Source of the DNA: Palsa-360 sp963719875
GTDB taxonomy: Bacteria; Acidobacteriota; Terriglobia; Acidiferrales; UBA7541
Assembly: GCA_963719875.1 (NCBI GenBank)
Contig: CAVRDJ010000002.1
Span: forward strand, 3,100,001-3,164,000
Direction of reading: 5' to 3'
Length of the DNA stretch: 64,000 bases
A program made the position numbers and the translations under genes. The notes below the pieces were generated by a model. It saw only the letters and a program-made list of their open reading frames with translations. It did no database searches and was not told the DNA's origin. The first letter of the stretch is position 1. The number at the start of each line of letters is the position of its first letter. This document shows positions 17,342-26,591 of this stretch, one piece after another.

Positions 17342-18574
17342 ATGCGCGTGGCACTCGGTGTTTCCGGCGGAGTGGCCGCCTACAAGGCGGCGGAACTGGT
17401 GCGCAAGCTCCAGCAGGAAGGCATCGACGTGCAAGTGGTGATGACCAAGAGCGCGCAGGAATTCATCACACCCCTCACGTTTGCCGCGCTCACCGGGCAA
17501 AAAGTAATCACCGAAATGTTTGGCGAGGAATCCGCTGGCGCGAACGTGGAAAGCGCCATCGAGCATATTGCCGTGGCCCAGCGGATCGATCTGCTGGTCG
17601 TGGCCCCGGCGACCGCGAACGTGATCGCGAAAATGGCGCGCGGCGTCGCGGACGATTTCCTGACCACGCTGTATCTTGCAACGACCGCGCCCGCGGTCGT
17701 TGCTCCCGCCATGAACGTCAATATGTGGGAGCACGCGGCGACGCAGGAAAATGTCGAGACGCTGCGCGCGCGCGGTGTTCACGTCGTCGCGCCCGAGGAA
17801 GGCTATCTCGCTTGTGGCATGACCGGCGCGGGACGCCTCGCCAGCGTCGAAGCCATCGTTCAGGCCGTGTGCGCCCGGCTGGGAATCGAACATGACTTGC
17901 AGGATGAAACCGTTATCGTAACGGCCGGCCCTACTTGCGAAGATTTGGACCCGGTGCGGTTTCTGAGCAACCGTTCTTCCGGCAAGATGGGCTATGCGCT
18001 GGCGCAAGCTGCGGTGAGGCGCGGCGCTCACTTGATTTTGATTAGCGGGCCGACGCGGCTCGATCCGCCGCAGGGTGTCCAATTTGTTTCCGTGCGCAGC
18101 ACCGAGCAAATGCACCGCGCGGTGCTCGAACATTTCCCGCGAGCCACCGCGCTGATCATGGCGGCGGCGGTGGCGGATTACCGGCCCGTGGCGCCGCAGA
18201 CGAAAAAAATGAAGCGGGAAAATGGCCGCCTGAATTTGGAGCTTGAGCCGACTCAGGACATTCTCGCCGACGTAGCGCGCGGCAAAGGGGATCGCGCGAT
18301 CATCGGCTTTGCCGCGGAGACGGAGAACGTGGCCGCGCATGCGCGGGCCAAGCTGGAATCCAAGCAAGCGGATCTGATCGTGGCCAATGACGTGACCGCT
18401 GAGGGCGCCGGATTCGATCACGACACCAACGTCATCACCCTGTATTTCCGCGACGGAAGCGAGAAGGCCTTCGCGCGCTTGCCGAAGATTGATGCGGCGC
18501 ACCGCATCCTCGATCAATTGCGCGGCTTGCGGCAGCCGCTGGGGCAACCGACCGCAACGCAGCGCGCGCGCTGA
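17342..18574 (+). CDS. coaBC: Bifunctional phosphopantothenoylcysteine decarboxylase/synthetase CoaBC
   Basis: 410 residues, usual length. The N-terminal flavin domain CoaC (about 1-185) carries GVSGGVAAYKAAELVR, the catalytic His region VESAIEHIAVAQ, PAMNVNMWEH and GMTGAGRLAS with the substrate-recognition Cys just before (YLACGMTG). The C-terminal CoaB domain (about 190-400) has VTAGPTCEDLDPVRFLSNRSSGKMG and KADLIVANDV-like ASKQADLIVANDVT. Together they convert 4'-phosphopantothenate to 4'-phosphopantetheine in CoA synthesis. It starts 15 bp after rpoZ. Confidence 0.95.
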   Translation: MRVALGVSGGVAAYKAAELVRKLQQEGIDVQVVMTKSAQEFITPLTFAALTGQKVITEMFGEESAGANVESAIEHIAVAQRIDLLVVAPATANVIAKMARGVADDFLTTLYLATTAPAVVAPAMNVNMWEHAATQENVETLRARGVHVVAPEEGYLACGMTGAGRLASVEAIVQAVCARLGIEHDLQDETVIVTAGPTCEDLDPVRFLSNRSSGKMGYALAQAAVRRGAHLILISGPTRLDPPQGVQFVSVRSTEQMHRAVLEHFPRATALIMAAAVADYRPVAPQTKKMKRENGRLNLELEPTQDILADVARGKGDRAIIGFAAETENVAAHARAKLESKQADLIVANDVTAEGAGFDHDTNVITLYFRDGSEKAFARLPKIDAAHRILDQLRGLRQPLGQPTATQRAR

Positions 18575-18581
18575 CCCGCCG

Positions 18582-19415
18582 ATGGATTCCTCCCCCACGC
18601 AAACACCACGCGAAAAACTGGAAGCCTGGCTGCGTTACTACGACGATTTGAATCTCGGTGCGTTTTACACCGACCGGAGAACTGTGGGGAAACGCCCGAT
18701 CAAACAAGCAACCGAAAACGCCGCTGCCGCGTTACCGGCCAGGCCGCTGACGATCGCAAGCGCGCCGGCGAAGACCGCGCCGGCTGTTTCCGTGCTTCCC
18801 ATCGTGAATGCGCCGTCCCTGTTCGAGTCTATCGACCGAGTCGAGAACGATACGCTCGAACGGATCCGCGAAGATCTCGGCGAATGCACGCGCTGCCGCC
18901 TGCATGAGCAGCGGAACAAGATTGTTTTCGGGGCGGGGAACCCGCGCGCCGAGCTTGTGTTTGTCGGAGAAGGGCCCGGGCACGATGAAGACGTGCAAGG
19001 GCTGCCGTTTGTGGGCCGCGCCGGAAAACTCCTGACGCAGATGATCGAGGCGATGGGCCTCGAGCGCGAACAGGTTTACATCTGCAACGTCGTGAAATGC
19101 CGGCCGCCGGAAAACCGCAAGCCGGAGGACGACGAGGTCGCCACCTGCTCGCCCTATTTGTACCGCCAATTGGATGTGATTGCTCCAAGGGCGATTGTCT
19201 GCCTCGGCGCAACCGCCGCGCAGGCGCTCTTGAAAACCAAGGATTCCATTTCGCGATTTCGCGGCACTTGGTTTGACTATCGAAACACGAAGCTGCTCGT
19301 CACGTATCACCCGGCCTATTTGCTTCGCAATCCAAATGCGAAGGGTGAAGTCTGGAAGGATCTGCAAAAAGTGATGGCGCATCTCGGTTTGCAGTCGAAG
19401 AAACCTTCGCGCTGA
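18582..19415 (+). CDS. Type-4 uracil-DNA glycosylase (Fe-S)
   Basis: 277 residues from ATG 18582, 7 bp after coaBC. The N-terminal 85 residues are Ala/Pro-rich and probably disordered. The catalytic domain begins with ECTRCRLHEQRNKIVFGAGN (first two Cys of the 4Fe-4S cluster), then VGEGPGHDEDVQGLPFVGRAGKLL (motif A, glycosylase active site), a third Cys in VVKCRPPENRKP, a fourth in DDEVATC, and TYHPAYLLRNP (motif B His). The enzyme removes uracil produced by cytosine deamination. Family assignment is firm. Confidence 0.92.
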   Translation: MDSSPTQTPREKLEAWLRYYDDLNLGAFYTDRRTVGKRPIKQATENAAAALPARPLTIASAPAKTAPAVSVLPIVNAPSLFESIDRVENDTLERIREDLGECTRCRLHEQRNKIVFGAGNPRAELVFVGEGPGHDEDVQGLPFVGRAGKLLTQMIEAMGLEREQVYICNVVKCRPPENRKPEDDEVATCSPYLYRQLDVIAPRAIVCLGATAAQALLKTKDSISRFRGTWFDYRNTKLLVTYHPAYLLRNPNAKGEVWKDLQKVMAHLGLQSKKPSR

Positions 19416-19421
19416 TCGCAT

Positions 19422-19504
19422 TTCGTGGCGCCGGCGTCCCGCCGGCGATTTTTCTGCTCGCCAGACACGCCGAAAAACGCCTGCGAGAAGCCGGCGCCAC
19501 GAAA
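19422..19504. repeat. Inverted repeat with GGCGCCGGC arms
   Basis: TTTCGTGGCGCCGGC (19422-19436) is mirrored exactly by GCCGGCGCCACGAAA (19490-19504). A second, smaller inverted repeat lies inside. It sits between the udg and priA genes and has the same overall design as the GTAGCGC-type repeats, but with a different sequence. Confidence 0.7.
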
Positions 19505-19574
19505 TTCGGCCGCCTTCGGAAGCTTGGCCCGGCAATGCCCACTTGAGTTTCTGCTGCTACACTACTTCTCCGAC

Positions 19575-22043
19575 ATGTCTTCCACTTATTGCGAAGTCGC
19601 GCTGCCGGTTCCGCTGCGCTCGCTGTTCACGTATGAGATTCCGGAGCGCCTGGCCGGAGCGGTCTGCGCGGGCAGCCGCGTGCTGGTACCCTTCCGCAAT
19701 CGCGCGATGACGGGAGTGGTCGTAGAGGCGTCTGCCCGGCGGCCCGATCCCGCGCGCGTGAAGAACGTCAGGGAAATTGTCGAAGTGCTCGACGCAATTC
19801 CGGCGCTGCCGCCGAAACTCGTGGAACTGGGACGCTGGGTGGGCGGCTACTACGTTGCGCCGCTGGGAGAAGTTTTTCGAGCGATGCTGCCGCCACAAAT
19901 CGATCTGCGGCACGAGCGCGAATTTCTGGTGACGGATGCGGGCCGCGCGCGCCGCTCCGAACTGGACGCAGCGGGGAATCGCAGCGAATCCGAAGTTGCG
20001 GAACTGGCGCTGCTTTCTCTGATGGAAATCGAGGGCCGGCCGGTGCGAGCGGACCGGCTGCGCAAGCTGCCCGGCGGCGAAGCTGCGGCGGAGCGGCTGC
20101 ATCGCCGCAAGCAGCTCGATGCGCGCGAAGTCGCGGTGCGGCGCCAGGCGCGCGTACAGAAAATTGTCGCGTGGAACGCAGCACTTGCAGAGCATTCCCC
20201 CAAGGCCGATGCGGGCGCCACTCTCCCCGAAAAAGAAGCGCGTGTGTTTCATGTTCTTGCAGAAGAACGCGGCCCTTTGCCGCTCCCCCACCTCGCGAAA
20301 CTGGCCAAAGTTTCGCGGACGCTCATCGAGCGGTTGATCCGCCAGGAAAAACTGAAATGCTGGGAAGAGCCGCTCTCCATCGAAGAAAATCTGTTCGATG
20401 CCGGTTACTCGCCGCCTTCGAATATTTTGAACGCGGACCAGGAGCGGGAATTGCGAGTCATTCGCGGCTGGATCGATGGCGGCATTTTTACCGCGGGGCT
20501 TCTCTATGGCGTCACCGGCAGCGGGAAAACGGAAGTGTATCTCAACGCCGTCGAAGCGGTGCTGGCGCGGAACAAGACCGCGCTGATTCTAGTTCCGGAA
20601 ATTGCGCTGACGCTTTGGTGCGGAAGATTGTTCCGGGCGCGATTCGGCGCGGGCGTCGCGGTGCTGCACAGCGCGCTCCCGGAAGCGGAACGCGCGCGCG
20701 AATGGTGGCGTGTGCGGCGCGGCGAGGCGCGCGTCGTGGTGGGAACACGCTCAGCTGTCTTCGCGCCGCTCGAAAACTTGGGGCTGATCGTGGTCGATGA
20801 GGAGCAGGAGGCGAGCTATAAGCAGGAAGAAACGCCGCGCTATCACGGCCGCGACGTGGCCGTGGTGCGCGCAAAACTCGAAGGGGCCATCGCGCTGCTT
20901 GGTTCGGCGACGCCCTCGCTCGAAAGTTTTCAGAATGCGCGGGCGGGGAAATATCACCTTCTTCAGCTGGATTCGCGCGTGGAGAACCGGCCGCTCGCGC
21001 CGGTGGAAATCGTCGATCTGCGGGAGGATTTCAAGTCCACGCATCACGCCGGGCCCATCTCCTCGAAGCTCAGCGAGGCCATGGCCGCGCGTCTTTCGGA
21101 GGGAACGCAAACGCTGATCCTCATCAATCGCCGCGGATATTCCTGGTTCGTCATCTGCCGGTCGTGCGGCGCGGGTGTGCAGTGCGAGAATTGCAGCATT
21201 TCGCTGACGTATCACAAGCAGCGCGCGCGGCTCGAGTGCCACTACTGCGGATTCTCGCGGCGCGTGCCGGAGAGCTGTCCCAAGTGCAATTCCGAGCACG
21301 TCTATTTTTTTGGCGCCGGCGCGGAACAACTCGAAGAAAAATTGCGCGAGAAATTCCCCGCTGCCAAGGTGGCGCGCCTGGACCGGGATTCCGTGCGCAC
21401 CAAGAGCGCGTACCAGCAAGTGCTCGGCGACTTCGCGGCGGGGAAAATCGACATCCTGGTGGGCACGCAAATGGTCGCGAAAGGCCACGATTTTCAGCGG
21501 GTCACGCTCGTCGGCGTGATTTCCGCGGACTTGCAACTCAGCCTGCCGGATTTCCGGGCAGCGGAGCGCACGTTTCAATTGCTGACGCAGGTCGCGGGTC
21601 GCGCCGGGCGCGGCGATTTGCCCGGGGAAGTGCTCGTCGAGACGTACTATCCGGAGCACTACGCGATTCAACTGGCCGCGCGCCAGGACTATCTCACTTT
21701 TTTTGAAAAGGAGGTGCAATTCCGGCGCCTGCTGCACTACCCGCCGTTCACAGCGCTGGCGAGTATTTTGGTGCGTGACACGAAGATCGAGAACGCCATC
21801 CGGTGGTCGCGCCAGATCTCTGCGTTTCTGGCTCCTCAGGAATCGCGCGGCGTGAAAGTGCTGGGACCGGCCGCCGCGCCGCTCGCGCGGCTCAAGCGCG
21901 AGTATCGCTTCCAATTTTTGCTGAAGGCGCCCAAGCGGGCGCAGCTTACGCGCGCCGTTACGGAATTGCTGGCGTTCAGTGAGAAAAAGGAGATTCCGCA
22001 GAAGGCTGTCCTCGTGGATGTGGATCCGTTGAGTTTGTTCTAG
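19575..22043 (+). CDS. priA: Primosomal replication restart helicase PriA
   Basis: 822 residues from ATG 19575 (MSSTYCEVALPVPLRSLFTY). The N-terminal 3'-DNA-binding domain is followed by Walker A GVTGSGKTEVYL near 311, the Walker B motif near 408, then a zinc-binding insertion of eight cysteines between about 528 and 573 (CRSCGAGVQCENC ... CHYCGFSRRVPESCPKC), and helicase motifs V-VI (GTQMVAKGHDF, QVAGRAGRG). PriA reloads the replisome at stalled forks. Motif II reads VDEEQEASYKQ; the last position is Gln where PriA usually has His (DEEH). All other motifs look functional. Confidence 0.95.
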   Translation: MSSTYCEVALPVPLRSLFTYEIPERLAGAVCAGSRVLVPFRNRAMTGVVVEASARRPDPARVKNVREIVEVLDAIPALPPKLVELGRWVGGYYVAPLGEVFRAMLPPQIDLRHEREFLVTDAGRARRSELDAAGNRSESEVAELALLSLMEIEGRPVRADRLRKLPGGEAAAERLHRRKQLDAREVAVRRQARVQKIVAWNAALAEHSPKADAGATLPEKEARVFHVLAEERGPLPLPHLAKLAKVSRTLIERLIRQEKLKCWEEPLSIEENLFDAGYSPPSNILNADQERELRVIRGWIDGGIFTAGLLYGVTGSGKTEVYLNAVEAVLARNKTALILVPEIALTLWCGRLFRARFGAGVAVLHSALPEAERAREWWRVRRGEARVVVGTRSAVFAPLENLGLIVVDEEQEASYKQEETPRYHGRDVAVVRAKLEGAIALLGSATPSLESFQNARAGKYHLLQLDSRVENRPLAPVEIVDLREDFKSTHHAGPISSKLSEAMAARLSEGTQTLILINRRGYSWFVICRSCGAGVQCENCSISLTYHKQRARLECHYCGFSRRVPESCPKCNSEHVYFFGAGAEQLEEKLREKFPAAKVARLDRDSVRTKSAYQQVLGDFAAGKIDILVGTQMVAKGHDFQRVTLVGVISADLQLSLPDFRAAERTFQLLTQVAGRAGRGDLPGEVLVETYYPEHYAIQLAARQDYLTFFEKEVQFRRLLHYPPFTALASILVRDTKIENAIRWSRQISAFLAPQESRGVKVLGPAAAPLARLKREYRFQFLLKAPKRAQLTRAVTELLAFSEKKEIPQKAVLVDVDPLSLF

Positions 22044-22051
22044 CGAAATTG

Positions 22052-22123
22052 GTAGCGCAGGCTTCAGCCTGTGGGGGTTCGTGCTTGCAAGGACCAAAAC
22101 CCACAGGCTGAAGCCTGCGCTAC
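22052..22123. repeat. GTAGCGC-type inverted repeat 2
   Basis: Arms of 24 bp (start GTAGCGCAGGCTTCAGCCTG at 22052; mirrored arm ends at 22123) separated by 24 bp. It lies between the convergent ends of priA and the site-2 protease gene and may form a bidirectional hairpin end. Confidence 0.75.
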
Positions 22124-22134
22124 TCAAAAGCGTA

Positions 22135-23133
22135 TTAGTTGCCGCGGATCATGACCGGCGTGGGCATGAAACACAAAATGAAAATGAGGATGGCGACGGC
22201 CGCCCAGAGGAGCCGCGTGCGATCGAGCTTCTCCCAGCGGTTGAGCAACGGCGGGTGGCGGAAGCCAATCGCCAGCAGCAAGACGGACCACATGATCCAT
22301 CCTCTCCAAAAAAACAGGCCGAGAGGAATCAGGAGCAGCGCAACGGCCAGCGTAATTTTTCGGTGGTACTTGCTGGCCACAGAATACAAGATGTGGCCGC
22401 CGTCCAGTTGGCCGCCCGGAAGCAGGTTCAGCGCCGTCGCGAATAATCCAACCCACGCCGCACGTCCCACGGGGTGCAACAACAAATCTCCCGGCGCCAC
22501 TCCCGGCCGCAACACGGCGACGAGAAGGCGCATCGCGAGCGGTTGGCCGAAAACAATCGAAGCATGCGCGTCCGAAAATGGAACTACCCTCGAATAGAAA
22601 ATGGCAATTGCCAAAGCCGGGACAGCGAATAGGAATCCAACCACGGGCCCCGCGAGGCCCACGTCAAAAAGAGCCTTGCGATTGTAAATCGGGGAGCGAA
22701 TGCGAATAAACGCGCCAAGCGTCCCGATCAGTGTCGGCGCGGGAAGGAAATACGGATAGCTCGCTGAAATCCCGTAATAGCGGCACGCAAAAAAATGTCC
22801 CAATTCATGCGCCAGCAAAATGCCGATCAGCGTGAAAGCAAATGGGACGCCGGCGAGCAAAAGTTGGGGGTGCGCTAGCAACGCCGCATACGTGGAAAAG
22901 AGCTCCTCAAAATCGGGTGATTGTCCGGACGCATAGGAGGATGCGTATTGCGCTCCGACCGCCAGCGTCGAAATCAAGGTCAGCACGAAGAGCAAAATCG
23001 CAATCGCGAGCGATCTCCGCTGCCTGCGGGCCTCCTGATTCTCCCAGTACGGATTGGGAGGCAGGTCCCAGGCGGGCACCGTCGGAGTAAGTGTTTCCGC
23101 GGGTGCGGAGTCGAAGTCGCTTCGATCTGTCAT
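22135..23133 (-). CDS. Site-2 protease family (M50) membrane metalloprotease
   Basis: 332 residues from ATG 23133; an open frame continues upstream to 23283 but has no signal or domain. About six or seven transmembrane helices are visible (SLAIAILLFVLTLISTLAVG, LLLAGVPFAFTLIGILLA and others). The zinc motif HELGH is at 109-113 inside helix ILLAHELGHFFACRYYG, and the second zinc ligand sits in PGGQLDGGHI near 240. Such proteases cut transmembrane segments of anti-sigma factors or signalling proteins. Substrate is unknown; no anti-sigma gene is adjacent. Confidence 0.85.
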   Translation of the reverse strand: MTDRSDFDSAPAETLTPTVPAWDLPPNPYWENQEARRQRRSLAIAILLFVLTLISTLAVGAQYASSYASGQSPDFEELFSTYAALLAHPQLLLAGVPFAFTLIGILLAHELGHFFACRYYGISASYPYFLPAPTLIGTLGAFIRIRSPIYNRKALFDVGLAGPVVGFLFAVPALAIAIFYSRVVPFSDAHASIVFGQPLAMRLLVAVLRPGVAPGDLLLHPVGRAAWVGLFATALNLLPGGQLDGGHILYSVASKYHRKITLAVALLLIPLGLFFWRGWIMWSVLLLAIGFRHPPLLNRWEKLDRTRLLWAAVAILIFILCFMPTPVMIRGN

Positions 23134-23255
23134 AAGAATTTGGATGCGTGCGCCAGGGTAGTGGGCAGGTTTATCTGCGCTGGCGCCCGCGGAGGCAACG
23201 CAAACCTCAGCTCCCGCGTTAGGTGTCTCACCCACGTAAAAGCAGATTTGCGACG

Positions 23256-24377
23256 CTACGCCGGAATCTTCAATAGCTTGCACATGTTCCCGCCGAGAAT
23301 CGCCTCGCGATCGCTATCGGTGAGCCCGGGCGTGGAAAGGACATGATCGACTGGGTTACCCTCCCACGCGAACGGATAATCGCTGCCGAGGCCAAGTTGG
23401 CTGACACCACAGGCGGCAATCAGGTGCCGCAAACCCTCGGGCGTGAAAACCATGGCATCGAAGTAAAGCTGCTTCAGGTATTCGCTGGGCTTCTTTTGAA
23501 TGGACTTTGAGCAACGGCTGGGAAGGGTCAGGCAGCCCTGATCCATTCGGCCGCTATAGGATGGCAGGTAGCCTCCTCCATGGGCCGCGCAGAGCTTCAG
23601 GTTGGGAAACTTGTCCAGCGTTCCTTCAAAAATCAAGTGCGAGAGAAAAATGGTGGTTTCAAGCGGATTGCCAATGACATTTTCGAGGAACCCATTTCCT
23701 TGTACGCGGGAGATGATGCCGGTAGCCACTGCGCTGTCCTGTGGGTGCATAAAGATCAGCGCCTGCATCTCCTCTGCTTTCGCCCAGAACGGGTCGAACT
23801 TGGGGGAAGACAACTCCTGACCCTCTACGGTTCCTCCAATCGCCGCGCCACGCATTCCCAGGTGCTTGATCGCGTCTTCCATTTGTTGGGCCGCGAGTTC
23901 GGGGAACTGGAGCGCCACGGACGCAAGCGCCACGAATCGGTCCGGGTGAACGGCGCACAACTCGGCTAGTTTTTGATTCTGCACATCGATCAATCGGCGC
24001 GCCAAATCCCGATCGGCGGAGTACCAGAAAGCGTTGATGCTGACGGCCTGGACGTCAATTCCCATTTCGTCCATCGTTTGCAGACGCTCGGGGCCCAAGG
24101 AATGTGGATTTGTCCCGACGCGCGTTGCACCCCCAGCCGCGAGCTTTTCCAAAGCGGTGCCTTTTAAAACTTCCACGGCCTCAGGTAAAGCAATATGACT
24201 GTGCACATCCACCGTCTTGACGCGACGCTGCCCGACACGGATCTCCCGCCGCTTGACGCTGGCGCCAGCTTGGCGCGCTGGCGCCTCTGCCTGCGAACTA
24301 CGCGCCCTGCTTCCCAAAAGAAACATCCCGGCGGAAGCTCCCGCCGCGTGCTTCAGGAATTGCCTGCGATCGTGCAT
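23256..24377 (-). CDS. Tat-exported amidohydrolase-2 family protein
   Basis: 373 residues. The N-terminus DRRQFLKHAAGASAGMFLLG is a twin-arginine signal, implying folding with its metal before export. The TIM-barrel begins with TVDVHSHIALPEAVEVL (HxH metal site at 59-61), and later motifs include IFMHPQDSA, LCAAHGGGYLPSYSGRMD and GSDYPFAWEG (catalytic Asp), as in the ACMSD/gamma-resorcylate decarboxylase group. Members usually decarboxylate or hydrolyse aromatic acids; substrate is not predictable. Gene stands 122 bp upstream of the M50 protease on the same strand. Confidence 0.8.
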   Translation of the reverse strand: MHDRRQFLKHAAGASAGMFLLGSRARSSQAEAPARQAGASVKRREIRVGQRRVKTVDVHSHIALPEAVEVLKGTALEKLAAGGATRVGTNPHSLGPERLQTMDEMGIDVQAVSINAFWYSADRDLARRLIDVQNQKLAELCAVHPDRFVALASVALQFPELAAQQMEDAIKHLGMRGAAIGGTVEGQELSSPKFDPFWAKAEEMQALIFMHPQDSAVATGIISRVQGNGFLENVIGNPLETTIFLSHLIFEGTLDKFPNLKLCAAHGGGYLPSYSGRMDQGCLTLPSRCSKSIQKKPSEYLKQLYFDAMVFTPEGLRHLIAACGVSQLGLGSDYPFAWEGNPVDHVLSTPGLTDSDREAILGGNMCKLLKIPA

Positions 24378-24637
24378 TGCATATCTCCGTTCGAAACGGC
24401 TGAAGCAGTTGTACAGATTGAAACGAATGATCCAACCCTTGATTTCCGGTTTTCAATTCGAACTGAGCGATAACATAAGCTCGGGTGCGTGTGATTGCAA
24501 GGTCCAGTTCAGTTTTCGAATGGCGGACTTTTCGAGCGCCGAACTCTGTAGGGATTCCAATCGGCGCACGCTGGAACGAAAAAATGACAGCGGTGATTCA
24601 TGTGTTCGTCTGGAAAGCGCACCAGCGAGTTGCGAAC

Positions 24638-24904
24638 TCAGAGCGTTTGCAGTTCCTTGCCGGGCTTGAAGCGCACCGCCTTGCCAGGCGGGATGCTGAC
24701 TTCCTGGCCGGTGCGCGGATTGCGGCCGATGCCCGTTTTACGCGGGCGCACGTTGAACACACCGAAGCGGCGCAACTCGATTCGTTCCCCTTTGCCGAGC
24801 GCACTCTTCATCGCTTCAAAAACGGTTTCGACGGCCTGTTCCGCCTTGGTCCGGCTCACGCCGGTCTTGTTTACAACGGCATTAACAATATCCAGCTTGA
24901 TCAC
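24638..24904 (-). CDS. HU/IHF family DNA-binding protein
   Basis: 88 residues from GTG 24904 with AGGAGGG just upstream. Helices 1-2 (MIKLDIVNAVVNKTGVSRTKAEQAVE) and the DNA-bending arm (RKTGIGRNPRTGQEVSIPPG, with the intercalating Pro) match the HU/IHF family. It compacts DNA and helps recombination and transcription. A strong promoter (24934-24962) drives it. The family signature GRNPRTG is intact. Confidence 0.95.
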   Translation of the reverse strand: MIKLDIVNAVVNKTGVSRTKAEQAVETVFEAMKSALGKGERIELRRFGVFNVRPRKTGIGRNPRTGQEVSIPPGKAVRFKPGKELQTL

Positions 24905-24933
24905 TCCACCCTCCTGCTATTCGACGGCAGCCT

Positions 24934-24962
24934 ATGCTAGACATGCAGTTGCGGGTTGTCAA
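24934..24962 (-). promoter_or_regulatory. Strong sigma-70-like promoter of the HU gene
   Basis: On the minus strand TTGACA (24957-24962) and TAGCAT (24934-24939) are separated by 17 bp. The -35 box is perfect. The transcript would begin near 24927, 23 nt before the GTG, leaving room for AGGAGGG. Confidence 0.65.
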
Positions 24963-25018
24963 GCTGGACGCGCTCGGTTAAGATGCGCGTCTTTGCAAGG
25001 TCGCGCGGGAGGCCCTGG

Positions 25019-25573
25019 ATGTCGGTAAAGCCGGATCGTTGGATTCGCCAGATGGCGCTGGAACACAAAATGATCGAGCCATTTGAGGACCGCCAGGTCC
25101 GCGATGGCGTCATCAGCTACGGCGTGTCCAGCTACGGCTATGACATCCGCGTGGCCGACGAATTCCGCATTTTTACAAATGTAAACTCCACCATTGTCGA
25201 CCCGAAGCATTTTGATCCTCGCTCCCTTGTCGAGTTCAAGGGAGCAGTTTGCCTCATTCCGCCGAATTCGTTTGCTTTGGGGCGGTCGGTGGAATATTTC
25301 CGCATTCCGCGCAATGTCCTGACCATTTGCCTTGGGAAATCGACGTACGCGCGCTGCGGGATTATCGTGAACGTGACGCCCTTCGAGCCGGAATGGGAGG
25401 GTTTCGTAACGCTGGAAATCAGCAATACCACCCCGCTTCCCGCAAAGATTTACGCCAACGAAGGACTGTGCCAGGTTCTTTTCTTCGAGTCTGATGAGGA
25501 ATGCGAAATTTCCTACAAGGACAAAAAGGGGAAGTACCAGGCGCAGCAGGGGATCGTGCTCCCGCGTCTCTAG
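25019..25573 (+). CDS. dcd: dCTP deaminase
   Basis: 184 residues from ATG 25019, preceded by GGGAGG. The pattern DRWIRQMALEHKMIEPFE, VISYGVSSYGYDIRVADEF and LGKSTYARCGIIVNVTPFEPEWEGFVTLEISN matches the trimeric Dcd fold, with the catalytic Glu in EGFVTLEI. It makes dUTP from dCTP for thymidylate synthesis. Family length is normal. It diverges from the HU gene. Confidence 0.93.
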   Translation: MSVKPDRWIRQMALEHKMIEPFEDRQVRDGVISYGVSSYGYDIRVADEFRIFTNVNSTIVDPKHFDPRSLVEFKGAVCLIPPNSFALGRSVEYFRIPRNVLTICLGKSTYARCGIIVNVTPFEPEWEGFVTLEISNTTPLPAKIYANEGLCQVLFFESDEECEISYKDKKGKYQAQQGIVLPRL

Positions 25574-25587
25574 CTCTTGTTTATTCT

Positions 25588-25617
25588 GGGAACGCCAATC
25601 GGGAGATTGGCGTTCCC
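25588..25617. terminator. Bidirectional hairpin between dcd and the DedA-rhodanese gene
   Basis: A perfect 13-bp stem (GGGAACGCCAATC / GATTGGCGTTCCC) with a GGGA loop lies between convergent genes, 15 bp after dcd. It has no long T-run, so termination efficiency is uncertain. Confidence 0.5.
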
Positions 25618-25622
25618 GGGTT

Positions 25623-26591
25623 TCAAACTTTTGCCGCCTGGGCGTCCCCGGTTTCGTCTTTGACTAAACTCATAGGGAATCCTCGTTTGCGCCAGCCCTC
25701 GTAGCCCTCCGAAAGCGGCCGGATTCGTGTGATTCCCTTGCTGCGCAACAGAAGCGCGAGCCGGGCGGCGGTCACTTCATTCGGGCAGGCGCAAAACAAA
25801 ATAATCTCCCGGTCGCGGGGAATGACTTCGTAGGCTTCCTCCAGTTCCGCGGCATCCACGTGCAGCGCGCCGGGAATCGTTTCCGGGTTGGCGTCGAAGT
25901 CGAGCGAGTGGCGCAGGTCGACCACGATGATGTCCTCTCCAGCGTCTATTTTTCCTTTCAGCTCTTCGGGAGTGATTCGCGCAATCCTCAGTTTGCGCAG
26001 GAACTTTTGGCGATTATAAAATTTCCAGAGAATATAGCCTGCGAACGCGCCCAGCAAAAGGACGAGTAACCATTTCCCAAGGTAGGCAGCCCTTGCCGCA
26101 ACGCGCTCAAGGTCGCTGCTGAACGTGTAGCCGGTCATCGTGAAGGCGCTCACCCAGAGCAATGCCCCGAGCGCATCGAATAGAATGAACCTGCGCCAAC
26201 CCATCCGGATGATGCCGGATAGGGGCGCGGCCATCGCATTTAAGCCTGGAATGAATTTGGCAATCAACAGCACCCGCGGACCGTTGCTTGTAAAGCTGAC
26301 CTGGGACCTTCGGACGCAGGAGTCGGGTTCGAGAGAAATCCGGCAAAGCAATTGGAGGACACGGACGCCCTTATGCCGGCCGAGCTCGTACCACATCGAA
26401 TCGCTGGCCACCGCCCCGAAGGTCGCAAACACAATTGCCATCCCCAGATTCATTTGGTGCGTTCCCGAAAGCGCACCCGCGGCCAGAAGCAGCGGCGCCG
26501 AAGGAACCGGCAGGCCCGCCTGTTCGACAAAAACCCACGCGAACACCAGCAGGTATCCGTGCCGGACCACGAATTGGAGCGTCTCGCTCAT
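25623..26591 (-). CDS. DedA-family membrane protein fused to a rhodanese domain
   Basis: 322 residues from ATG 26591. Residues 1-190 are a DedA/SNARE-associated membrane domain with the conserved segments EQAGLPVPSAPLLLAAGAL, ASDSMWYELGRHKG and KFIPGLNAMAAPLSGI, known from phospholipid-scramblase/flippase-like DedA proteins. After a last transmembrane helix (KWLLVLLLGAFAGYILWKFY) a rhodanese fold follows (about 205-310: IIVVDLRHSLDFDANPETIPGA, then FCACPNEVTAARLALLL with the active-loop Cys at about 266). The Cys may handle sulfur or phosphoryl-like groups at the membrane face. The start overlaps the upstream nitroreductase stop (ATGA), so the two are coupled. Confidence 0.85.
   Translation of the reverse strand: MSETLQFVVRHGYLLVFAWVFVEQAGLPVPSAPLLLAAGALSGTHQMNLGMAIVFATFGAVASDSMWYELGRHKGVRVLQLLCRISLEPDSCVRRSQVSFTSNGPRVLLIAKFIPGLNAMAAPLSGIIRMGWRRFILFDALGALLWVSAFTMTGYTFSSDLERVAARAAYLGKWLLVLLLGAFAGYILWKFYNRQKFLRKLRIARITPEELKGKIDAGEDIIVVDLRHSLDFDANPETIPGALHVDAAELEEAYEVIPRDREIILFCACPNEVTAARLALLLRSKGITRIRPLSEGYEGWRKRGFPMSLVKDETGDAQAAKV

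Noticed and set aside
23134..23283. 50-residue N-terminal extension of the M50 protease
   Set aside because: The upstream frame is open but has no signal, no membrane segment and an ATG with better context lies at 23133.
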